Below, piece by piece: positions 54,478 through 61,822 of a stretch of DNA of 64,000 bases. Where the stretch lies: assembly GCA_016794985.1 (NCBI GenBank), contig JAEUIQ010000075.1, forward strand, positions 1 to 64,000, read 5' to 3'. Source of the stretch: Planctomycetaceae bacterium (GTDB lineage: Bacteria > Planctomycetota > Planctomycetia > Pirellulales > Pirellulaceae). The notes beneath the pieces were generated by a model. That model saw only the letters and a list, made by a program, of their open reading frames with translations, was not told the origin of the DNA and ran no database searches. A program made the position numbers and the translations under genes. Position 1 is the first letter of the stretch; every line of letters begins with the position of its first letter.

Positions 54478-54580
54478 AGGGCAGGCCCGAATGGGCCGAA
54501 ACATCCCTTGCCGGTGTGCGTGAGCCACCGGTTCGTTTGGTATCACGATCAGAAAAGCCCTGAAAGGCCGACACAAGTGT
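54478..54580 (-). repeat. Diverged solo copy of the 127-bp array unit, inverted
   Basis: Read on the minus strand this stretch contains tgtcggcctttcagggc, then accggtggctcacgcacacc and ggcccattcgggcct, in the same order and roughly the same spacing as in each unit of the array at 56181-57022. The identity is well below that among array members, indicating an older copy. It shows the family is dispersed, not confined to one array. Confidence 0.75.
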
Positions 54581-54603
54581 TGAGATCGGGCACTTAAGAA
54601 TGC

Positions 54604-54744
54604 TTCACAGCCTCGCCCCCCACGGACTCGTTCCGTGGGGGCGCAAGTATGAAAGCTAGACCGACCGCCACGCGCAGGAAGCGGTCGAGAGACAGACTTT
54701 TTTGGCAAAACAAACTCTCACCGAGACCGCAACAAATCACGCTC
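54604..54744. repeat. Direct repeat copy 1 (about 140 bp, hairpin-rich)
   Basis: Starts ttcacagcctcg and ends near caacaaatcacgctc. It contains a perfect stem cccccacgga/tccgtggggg with loop ctcgt, and a second stem gaccgc/gcggtc around cacgcgcaggaa. A near-identical copy starts 178 bases downstream. Confidence 0.85.
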
Positions 54745-54781
54745 GCAAGCTCGGACACGCGGCACCCAAGTTCACACCTCG

Positions 54782-54921
54782 TTCACAGCCTCGCCCCCCA
54801 CGGACTCGTTCCGTGGGAGCGCAAGTATGAAAGCTAGACCGACCGCCACGCGCAGGAAGCGGTCGAGAGACAGACTTGTTTAGCAAAACAACTCTCACCG
54901 AGACCGCAACAATTCAAGCTC
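54782..54921. repeat. Direct repeat copy 2 (about 140 bp, hairpin-rich)
   Basis: Matches copy 1 over nearly all its length, with a few substitutions and small indels (for example ccgtgggagc for ccgtgggggc, and cttgtttagc for cttttttggc). One change breaks a G-C pair of the first stem. The 37 bases between the copies are unique. Confidence 0.85.
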
Positions 54922-55057
54922 ACAATTCCGGTCGGTCCGTACCCAAGATGAAACTCGATCGGCCTACTTGCGGACGTGTCTGAAGCAGAGTCGGTCCTAC
55001 GGCCTAATACCCTTGGAGCTCGTTCTATAGCTGGCCTGTAGCTTACCAGTCATCGCC

Positions 55058-55078
55058 CCATTGGCATGAAGCCAATGG
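55058..55078. repeat. Short palindrome (ccattggc-atgaa-gccaatgg)
   Basis: Perfect 8-bp stem with a five-base loop in non-coding sequence and no T-run. It has the form of a REP-like extragenic palindrome. Confidence 0.55.
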
Positions 55079-55362
55079 TGGCGGGCTCGGAAAACGACAT
55101 CGAGGAAAGAAGCCTCACGAAACTGTCGCACCTGACGCGACGGACAGGATTCAACCTTAAGCAGCGATCGAAACCGCCTGCATTGCTACCGGTCTGCACC
55201 CACGACACTCCGCGAGCACGAATTACCAAGCACCAAGAACAACGCACTAAGAACACCGTTTTCGGCCCATTTTTCGGTCAGCGAATCACATGCCAATCAA
55301 ACACCGCCTAACGGGAGCTCCATGCCTATTTATCTAAAGCAGGCTTGCTTAGGGTACTTTCT

Positions 55363-55695
55363 TTAAAAATTCATCCAACGTCCAACAAGACCTCCAATCG
55401 ACAATTGCATTGCCCCCGCAACTCCAAACAAAAACCATCTCAATTTAGTCCGTCGCAAACTGTAATAAACACAGCACACTAGAATCAAACATATGACCGA
55501 AGGTACCGCAACTACTGGCCATGCCATTAGATCGTAGTATTCACGTGAACCAAACGGATAGCGATACTGAGACGAAACTCCAACAACGCAGGCAACTAGA
55601 TTACCGATAGCTAGTGCCAAAAGCTCGAGTTTTGGACACCAACTATCGCTAGTAGATTTTCTGTTCATGTTTAGTTCGACATTGGATTGAATCAT
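55363..55695 (-). CDS. Small hydrophobic protein, three membrane helices
   Basis: 110 aa, or 101 aa if ATG 55668 is used. The hydrophobic segments are LELLALAIGNLVACVVGV, YYDLMAWPVVAVPSVICLILVCCVYYSL and WFLFGVAGAMQLSIGGLVG, with basic residues RRTKLR in a loop that would be cytoplasmic. Composition and topology look protein-like, but no ribosome binding site is evident and no family is recognised. It sits at the edge of the repeat region and might be a lineage-specific or decaying gene. Confidence 0.5.
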   Translation of the reverse strand: MIQSNVELNMNRKSTSDSWCPKLELLALAIGNLVACVVGVSSQYRYPFGSREYYDLMAWPVVAVPSVICLILVCCVYYSLRRTKLRWFLFGVAGAMQLSIGGLVGRWMNF

Positions 55696-56038
55696 TTTGC
55701 TTGACTTTGGGAGCTACAAATGGTCGCCAATAGTAACGGACTCCGGTGTGATTTCGCTTAACAAACGGACCTTCATTTTGACCTCTTGGCGTAAGCAATA
55801 CTGGCGGATGCTCGACTAGAAAAATCGGTGCAGGATTGATTGGACAATCCTCGGTCCAGGAGGGTGGACAACCCAGGGGACACGCAATTTTTAGCGGCGC
55901 GGCCAAGGGGCCACAACATCGGGGATCTACAATTTTGGGCCGGGGGCCGCAACACAAGAGACAGGCACAACTGTTCGACACGGCACTAGCTTGCCAAATT
56001 TGGCGGGCATCCGACCCCGCCAAGATGTCTGGTCGCAT
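55649..56038 (-). CDS. Hypothetical Cys/Pro-rich open frame
   Basis: 129 aa overlapping the start of the small membrane protein gene in another frame. It has a Cys-rich segment (SCACLLCCGPRPKIVDPRCC, then CPLGCPPSWTEDC) and a basic C-terminus. There is no signal peptide in the usual form and no recognised family. The bunched Cys and Pro come partly from a GC-rich stretch, so it may be only a chance frame. Confidence 0.25.
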   Translation of the reverse strand: MRPDILAGSDARQIWQASAVSNSCACLLCCGPRPKIVDPRCCGPLAAPLKIACPLGCPPSWTEDCPINPAPIFLVEHPPVLLTPRGQNEGPFVKRNHTGVRYYWRPFVAPKVKQNDSIQCRTKHEQKIY

Positions 56039-56180
56039 GCACGAGTCGAACTGTTGTGTGTGTGACCCCAGGGGGGGCTACAAGACAAAGCGATTATCGG
56101 GTGCTGCCGATGGTTCTTATCTTTTACCTATGATCTTTTACCAGCCGCAGCGGCCACGACTGGGCTGGCGCTCTGCCAAT

Positions 56181-57022
56181 TGTGTCGGCCCTCCAGGCCT
56201 TTTTTGGATGAGGTGTCAATCTAACCGGTGGCTCGCGCACACCGGCTAGGGCTGTGTCGGCCCATTCGGGCCTAGGATCATCGAGCAAGATGTTGGCGTT
56301 CAGGAATTGTGCCGGACATTTGGGCCTAGGATCATCGAGCAAGATGTTGGCGGTCAGCGATTGTGTCGGCCCTCCAAGCCCTTTTTGGATGAGGTGTCAA
56401 TCTAACCGGTGGCTCGCGCAGACCGGCTAGGGCTGTGTCGGCCCATTCGGGCCTAGGATCGTCGAGCAAGATGTTGGCGGTCAGCGATATCGTAAGACCT
56501 CAAGGACTTTAGTGAATGTAGTGGCAATCTAACCGGTGGCTTGCGCACACCGGCTAAGGCTGTGTCGGCCCATTCGGGCCTAGGATCGTCGAGCAAGATG
56601 TTGGAGGTCAGCGATTGTGTCGGTCCTCCAGGCCTTTTGGGGATGAAGTGTCAATCTAACCGGTGGCTTGCGCACACCGGCTAAGGATGTGTCGGCCCAT
56701 TCGGGCCTAGGATCGTCGAGCAAGATGTTGGCGGTCAGCGATTGTGTCGGCCCTCCAGGCCTTTTTGGGATGAAGTGTCAATCTAACCGGTGGCTTGCGC
56801 ACACCGGCTAAGGCTGTTTCGGCCCATTCGGGCCTAGGATCGTCGAGCAAGATGTTGGCGATCAGCGATTGTGTCGGACATTTGGGCCTACGATCATCGA
56901 GCAAGATGTTGGCGGTCAGCGATTGCGTCGGTCCTCCAGGCCTTTTTGGGATGAAATGTCAATCTAACCGGTGGCTCGCGCACACCGGCTAAGGATTTGT
57001 CGGCCCATTCGGGCCTGTACTC
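56181..57022. repeat. Higher-order tandem array of 127-bp units with 54-bp partial units
   Basis: Unit boundaries set at tgtgtcgg fall at 56181, 56308, 56362, 56489, 56616, 56743, 56870 and 56924, giving spacings of 127, 54, 127, 127, 127, 127, 54 and a last truncated unit. Each full unit has three GC stems: ggcc-ctcca-ggcc, ccggtg...caccgg and ggccc-attc-gggcc. The 54-bp pieces copy the last part of the unit (gggcctaggatc through ggtcagcgat). The spacing of 127 shifts reading frame each time, so it is not a protein repeat. The third unit (56489) has the most diverged 5' part. Confidence 0.92.
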
Positions 57023-57150
57023 ATCGGCAAAATTTTTTCAGCCGGTTGCGAAGTCAGGGCTGTACTCGCCGGGAAAACTGTTTCAGCCGGTTGCCCCTTC
57101 GGGCTTGTACTCACCGAGAAAAACTTGTCAGCCGGTTCCGAAGTCACCTG
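57016..57150. repeat. 45-bp tandem repeat, three copies
   Basis: The copies start at 57016, 57061 and 57106 with tgtactc and share the core ttcagccggttgc and the end gaagtca. The period is a multiple of three, and the plus strand is open through all copies (pattern GLYSPxKxxQPV, 15 residues), but no start signal or surrounding gene supports translation. It abuts the 127-bp array and overlaps its end by a few bases. Confidence 0.85.
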
Positions 57151-57163
57151 AACGTTTACAAAA

Positions 57164-57191
57164 AAACACCCTGACTTCCGCCAGGGTGTTT
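57164..57191 (-). terminator. Strong terminator of the Cys-rich repeat gene
   Basis: Perfect 10-bp stem aaacaccctg/cagggtgttt with an 8-base loop and A/T runs on both sides. It is 46 bases past the stop of the minus-strand gene (57237), and read on that strand ends in a T-run. It could also stop plus-strand transcription leaving the repeat array. Confidence 0.9.
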
Positions 57192-57236
57192 TTGATTTTC
57201 ATCGTCAGCAATTTCTTGCGTGGCTAAAGACCAAAA

Positions 57237-58379
57237 TTAGCCTGCATTCGCTTCGGTCGTTACCGTCTTGGCGGCTAACGCTTGAACCGCTGCTTTGTAC
57301 TTGGCGTGGGCCAAATTCAAACGTGCGGTCAATTCGCAGGTCGTCTTTTGATCACCGACCACGTACTCGACCGGAGCAGACTTCTCTTTCGACTTGGTTG
57401 CGGCGCACGATGGGCAATTGGCCTTTTCACCAGCTACTTCGTATTCCATCTTGACCGATTCGATGGCGGTGCTGACCAAAGTGGTTTGCTTTTCAGCTTC
57501 CACTGGGCAAGCAACGCTTTGGCCTGCAATCGAGGTGTTGCCACTGGCTTCACACTTCTTGGGAGACGTAAAGGCCGTCACGAACGTCTCGGTCTCTTCC
57601 ACTAGCGCAGTCATCGCAGCGGTCGGGCAATCGTAGTTTTTGTCAGCGACCACGTATTGAATTGGAGCCTTGTGTTGTTCCGCCAGAGTCTTGGCTTGTT
57701 CCGAGCAGCAAGTCTTTTCGGTTCCAACCATGTAGCTCATCTTTGGCAGCTTGGCCATGGCGGCCGAGACCGGACATTCGGCACATTGGCCGGCTTCGCA
57801 CTTCTTGTCGTCCGCTGCGTCAGTCGAAGTCAAAACGTTCGCTGATTTTTCTTTGCAACAGGCTCCACCAGCACATTCTTTCTTCTCGTCCGCTGGAGTC
57901 GAAGTCAATACGTTTGCTGCCTCGCGTGCCTCGCAGCACTTGCCGTCCGGCGAGCAGCTCTTACCATCGCAAGCTTTTTCCGTAGCAGCGTCGGTCGAAG
58001 TCAAAACATTGGCGCTCTTCTCTTGGCAACAAGCACCGCCGGCGCAGGCTTTCTTTTCACCAGCTTCGGTCGAGGTCAAAACATTGGCGCTCTTGTCCTG
58101 GCAGCATGATCCGCCCGCACATTCTTTCTTCTCATCGGTGCCGGTTGAAACCAACACGTTTTGAGTACTGGCCGAACAACACGACGGCTTCTCGGTTCCA
58201 TCGGTTGCGACTTGGACCGCACTGCCTCCGCAGCACGAGCCTTCCTTCTTGACATCGGTGGCTGCCGAAGCATTCGTCGCCGTCGAATTCTTGGACTCCA
58301 ATGGCTGGCCAACCAAGCCCATTCCAAATGCCACCAAAACACCAGCCACGATGATCGCGCTGATCGACATTGCCTTCAT
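57237..58379 (-). CDS. Secreted Cys-rich repeat protein
   Basis: 380 aa from the ATG at 58379, with GGAGAA upstream; the frame is open to 58451. The signal segment is ISAIIVAGVLVAFGMGLVG. Residues about 70-190 hold tandem repeats of roughly 25-30 residues around NVLTSTxAxEKKxCAGGACCQEKSA, with NVL at 74, 99, 124, 156 and 181, giving paired Cys in CAGGxCC clusters. Residues 200-380 hold two copies of a longer module (MSYMVGTEKTCC...APIQYVVADKNYDCPTAA and MEYEVAGEKANC...APVEYVVGDQKTTCELTA). It has some 30 cysteines in all. Metal binding or heavy disulfide cross-linking outside the cytoplasm is inferred; the family is not recognised. A strong terminator follows. Confidence 0.85.
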   Translation of the reverse strand: MKAMSISAIIVAGVLVAFGMGLVGQPLESKNSTATNASAATDVKKEGSCCGGSAVQVATDGTEKPSCCSASTQNVLVSTGTDEKKECAGGSCCQDKSANVLTSTEAGEKKACAGGACCQEKSANVLTSTDAATEKACDGKSCSPDGKCCEAREAANVLTSTPADEKKECAGGACCKEKSANVLTSTDAADDKKCEAGQCAECPVSAAMAKLPKMSYMVGTEKTCCSEQAKTLAEQHKAPIQYVVADKNYDCPTAAMTALVEETETFVTAFTSPKKCEASGNTSIAGQSVACPVEAEKQTTLVSTAIESVKMEYEVAGEKANCPSCAATKSKEKSAPVEYVVGDQKTTCELTARLNLAHAKYKAAVQALAAKTVTTEANAG

Positions 58380-58622
58380 GAACGTTCTCCAAAAAGCTAT
58401 TCCACGCCCCGCCGAAACTTCCACAGTATCAAAAACTTCCACCCACTCCAAATCCCCGCAGGGTTCTTCGGCTGGCCGTCGCTAGCAACCTTATCAGGTA
58501 ACTTTGCGAAGCCACCGCACCTTTCCATTCTAGAGGAAAGTGACGTCCGATCCAAGCGTGTGGATTGTAACGTCCAATTAGGGTTGCCCAAACCTTGACG
58601 TGCTTGTGCTAATTCTCACGGA

Positions 58623-60062
58623 TCACGAGCCAAATTCGCCCGGCGGCCCCAATTCGACCAGCGGCGGTGGAAGCGGGCGACAGGTTTCGGCTCCGAGATA
58701 GCCAAATCCGGCGTTCAAGCCCTCCAAACCTGCCAAACTCCCTAGTTTGAGGTGTCCGCCTCGGCGAGCATACAGCCCTGGGTGAATGAGGCTCTCAAGG
58801 TCCGATGCGTCGGGATAATACTGCATCGCGTTCGATTCGACGCCCCAGGCCGTCCCGACATGCGCGGCCAATCGAACGTGCGGAATCTGGGCCAGCATTG
58901 GGTTCGTCAAGTCTTGAACCATGATCCCCATGCCGTGCGAGCGAGCCCAGCAGTAACTTAACAAGGCTCCCGTTTGCGTTTTGCACGTTTTCAACGCGAC
59001 GCCATTCCAGCCCAACTGGTATCCCAATCGTACGTGTCGCCAATCGTGGGCACTTTCATCGAGATACAATGGTTTCTTATGGGCGATCGCTCGAACATCC
59101 AACTCCAATTCTGCCAATTCATACGGGAAGGGTTGTTCCACGTAAGCCAAGGCCGACCAAACTTGGGGATGCTCCGATTCCAGTCGTTCGAGAATATCCG
59201 CCACGTACATTGGATCGCGGACCATGCAGTTGAAGTCGGCCGATAAATGGCGAACCCCTAACGGCAATCCGACTTTGGCGACCTGGACCAAGCGATTGTA
59301 GTCCCAATCCCAATCATTTCCTTTCAACTTAATCTTCAAGCATTGTAGGCCGTCGGTCTTGATCCAATCGTGCAACAAAACAGGATACCCATCGTGTGGA
59401 TCAATCGCCGCCGCTTCATCAGTGGTCAAAGGATCCAGAGCTCCGACCAAGTGCCAAACCATCAATTCCGACGGAGGTTGATCGACCAAGAAGTCCGGCA
59501 GATACCGACCCGTGAACGACGCCGCGACCTGCGGATCCGAAAAAAAATCGCTTAACGGACGCGGCAATAGTTCTTTCGAATAAGTTTGATAAGTGTCGCA
59601 TCCCAAGACTTTGCCTTGCGCGTCGTGAAGAGCCAGGTCAAAAGCGCTCGCGACCAACAGAGATGCCAAATAAGGCAGGGGATGTTCTTCGGACTCGTTG
59701 AATAGAGCCAGCCATCCAGGCAGCGCTTGCTCAAGCAACAGGACACCCAGTTCAAAGGCGTGACCGCATTCTTCCCATCGAGCTAGTTTTTCCGCCAAGA
59801 ATCTGACAAACCTCTCCAGGGTTGCCGCACGCGTCGAATAAGGAATGGGGCTAGGCCAAACCCATTGAACTGAAAGAGGCGTTTCGCCCCAACCTTCCGC
59901 TTTAGTCCCGACTCCGTTGGCAACTTGAATCCGAACACGCAAACACGAAACGTGGGTCAACGTCTCGGAGCCAAACTTCAACGGCATTCGCGTTTGAATC
60001 GGCAGCAAATACACCTGCAGACCGACAATCCGCAGAGCCGTCGATCGGATCGGTTGGTTCAT
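58623..60062 (-). CDS. Enolase-superfamily enzyme (mandelate racemase/muconate lactonizing-like)
   Basis: About 479 aa from the ATG at 60062, which lies 11 bases past the htrA stop. The barrel carries CLKIKLKG (KxK), metal ligands in the order SADFN (Asp), YVEQPF (Glu) and YLDESAHDW (Asp-Glu), then VALKTCKTQTG with a Lys on the opposite face. A KxK on the second strand plus a Lys on the sixth is the arrangement of the MLE subgroup, used by dipeptide epimerases, o-succinylbenzoate synthases and others. The capping domain is enlarged (486 rather than about 370 aa). The substrate is undetermined. Confidence 0.85.
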   Translation of the reverse strand: MNQPIRSTALRIVGLQVYLLPIQTRMPLKFGSETLTHVSCLRVRIQVANGVGTKAEGWGETPLSVQWVWPSPIPYSTRAATLERFVRFLAEKLARWEECGHAFELGVLLLEQALPGWLALFNESEEHPLPYLASLLVASAFDLALHDAQGKVLGCDTYQTYSKELLPRPLSDFFSDPQVAASFTGRYLPDFLVDQPPSELMVWHLVGALDPLTTDEAAAIDPHDGYPVLLHDWIKTDGLQCLKIKLKGNDWDWDYNRLVQVAKVGLPLGVRHLSADFNCMVRDPMYVADILERLESEHPQVWSALAYVEQPFPYELAELELDVRAIAHKKPLYLDESAHDWRHVRLGYQLGWNGVALKTCKTQTGALLSYCWARSHGMGIMVQDLTNPMLAQIPHVRLAAHVGTAWGVESNAMQYYPDASDLESLIHPGLYARRGGHLKLGSLAGLEGLNAGFGYLGAETCRPLPPPLVELGPPGEFGS

Positions 60063-60072
60063 GGACGTTCCA

Positions 60073-61245
60073 TTAGTCAGCATCCAGAGTCAAAGTCACG
60101 GTTCGCCGCTTGCCATTGCGTACTACTTCGAGGTTAACTTCTGCGCCGGGTTGGCGTTCTTCGATCGCGCTCAAGAACTCGTCTTCTGTCGTGACGCGCT
60201 TCCCTTCGACAGCGATAATCGTATCGGCGTTGGAATCGTCCCAGATCTGGTAGACTCGGAAATCGGAGCGAACCACTTTTCGTTCGTATCCTTGCATTCC
60301 AGCCCGCTCCGCCGCCCCACCTGGCTCAACTTGGATCACACGCAATCCGCCTTGCACAGGAGTCATCGCCAAACTGGCACTCGCTCGGATGACTTTACCA
60401 AATTGCAGAATCTGATCGACGACTCGCCGAACGGTATTGGCAGGGACGGCAAAACCAATACCGGCATTTTGACCGGTGCCACTGAGAATGGCAGTATTCA
60501 TACCAATCAGTTTTCCTTGGCTATCGAGCAGAGGTCCGCCCGAGTTGCCCCGATTGAGTGCCGCATCGATTTGAATCACGGACTTGATCATGCGGCCCGT
60601 TTCCGGACTCCGCAGCATTCGGTTTAGGCTCGACAATACTCCAACCGTCAACGTCCGTTCCAGGCCGAAAGGATTGCCAATCGCCAGAACTTTTTGACCG
60701 ACCAATAGGGCGCTGGAATCGCCAAACGACACTGGTACCAAAGCCTCAGCCGGTGCATCGATCTTGATCACTGCAATGTCATTGGGCGGATCTTGACCCA
60801 CCACCGTTGCCGGGTACGCGTCTCCATTCCACAACGTGACTTCAATACGTTGACTGTCCCCGATGACATGGTGGTTGGTAACGATGTGACCTTGTTGATC
60901 CAAAACCCAACCGGACCCAGCGCCCGCTTCCGGAACCACGTTGAAGAAGTCCCGTACAAAGGTGATCGTTTGAATGTTCACCACACTGCGATTGACTTGA
61001 TCGTAAACGCGAATGTTGATCTGTTCTTCCGGAGAGAATTTTTCTAACTGGGCCTCATCGAGGGGCTGGTTCAGTTCCGCGTGCCGCGACCCTGACGCGG
61101 GCAACGATTGCAACAGCGGCCCGTCGCTTTGGAACACGTTTCCCCACAATTGAAGCATGATCCACGCTCCGGCAGCGCCGCCCAGCATGGATCCAAACAC
61201 CAACAAACCTGTTCTCAGCATTCGCAATGGAGAATTGTCGATCAT
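60073..61245 (-). CDS. HtrA/Deg-family serine protease with one PDZ domain
   Basis: 390 aa from the ATG at 61245, with GGAACG upstream; the frame is open to 61311. It is anchored by an N-terminal helix (LLVFGSMLGGAAGAWIMLQLW). The trypsin-like domain has the catalytic triad H126 in TNHHV, D156 in PPNDIAVIKI and S235 in RGNSGGPL. A single PDZ domain follows (LRVIQVEPGGAAERAGM, DTIIAVEGKRVTTEDEFLSAI). This is the DegS-like architecture; the product probably cleaves misfolded or regulatory proteins in the periplasm. The enolase-like gene follows almost immediately, and rnpB lies upstream. Confidence 0.93.
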   Translation of the reverse strand: MIDNSPLRMLRTGLLVFGSMLGGAAGAWIMLQLWGNVFQSDGPLLQSLPASGSRHAELNQPLDEAQLEKFSPEEQINIRVYDQVNRSVVNIQTITFVRDFFNVVPEAGAGSGWVLDQQGHIVTNHHVIGDSQRIEVTLWNGDAYPATVVGQDPPNDIAVIKIDAPAEALVPVSFGDSSALLVGQKVLAIGNPFGLERTLTVGVLSSLNRMLRSPETGRMIKSVIQIDAALNRGNSGGPLLDSQGKLIGMNTAILSGTGQNAGIGFAVPANTVRRVVDQILQFGKVIRASASLAMTPVQGGLRVIQVEPGGAAERAGMQGYERKVVRSDFRVYQIWDDSNADTIIAVEGKRVTTEDEFLSAIEERQPGAEVNLEVVRNGKRRTVTLTLDAD

Positions 61246-61344
61246 AAGGCGTTCCGTTTTGGCATCCAATCGAACTGTTACCACCTCTGTTGCCACAGAC
61301 CGCCATTTCATGACGCGGGCAACGCGACCCCATGTAGAAAAAAA

Positions 61345-61751
61345 CGAGTCGATCGATAAGCCGGGTTCTGTCGCGAGTGATCATTTATCTGGGGCGGAAA
61401 TTGCTTGCCGCCTCACGCGGTTTACCCGATGGTCCAGCGAAACGGACCGCTTCGCGCCGCCGTCCGAAAACGGCGACATCCCATCTGTCTAACCTTGCTC
61501 CGGGTGGGGTTTACCTAGCCAAGTAAGTTACCTTACCTGCTGGTGAGCTCTTACCTCACCGTTTCACCCTTACCACTCACCAGCAGGTCGAAGACCCAAT
61601 GGCAGTTCGGCGGTTTGCTTTCTGTTGCACTTGCCCTAACCTCGCGGCCGGTCGGTGTTACCGACCACCCTGTCCTGCGGAGCCCGGACTTTCCTCCCGC
61701 AACCCTTGACGCGAAGCGTCTCGGGCCGCCAGCGATCACTTGATCGACTCG
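61345..61751 (-). ncRNA. rnpB: RNase P RNA (bacterial type A)
   Basis: On the minus strand the 5' end reads cgagtcgatc and the 3' end gatcgactcg, which pair to form the P1 helix. The conserved block gaggaaagtccgggctcc (about 61678-61700) and the 3' conserved acagaacccggcttat (near 61355) are the universal RNase P signatures, and the internal gcaagtgcaacagaaag segment fits as well. The length of about 407 nt is normal. Right after the 3' end the minus strand has a run of T, so P1 may contribute to termination. It processes the 5' ends of tRNA precursors together with RnpA. Confidence 0.97.
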
Positions 61752-61822
61752 TTTTTCTCCGATGCTCGCTGAAGCATCAGGTTTCCGAGCACTGCGAATG
61801 CCTGCTCGATGTTACACCGTTG

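Larger units (their letters stand above)
54123..55362. other. 1.24-kb region without a convincing gene, rich in repeats
   Basis: No open frame here has protein-like composition or a known motif. It contains an inverted solo copy of the downstream 127-bp unit, a direct duplication of about 140 bp with GC-rich hairpins, and the small palindrome at 55058-55078, each listed separately. The remainder (54186-54477 and 54922-55050) shows nothing I can name. Confidence 0.6.

Noticed and set aside
54186-55362. tRNA or other small RNA gene in the repeat-rich gap
   Set aside because: No cloverleaf with a TpsiC-like ggttcgaatcc was found; the hairpins belong to the direct repeats and a short palindrome.
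56795-56992. Small protein genes inside the 127-bp array
   Set aside because: A 127-bp period changes frame at each unit, so the open frames are accidental.
56181-57022. CRISPR array
   Set aside because: The units are long (127 bp), contiguous and similar throughout, without unique spacers, and no cas genes are present.
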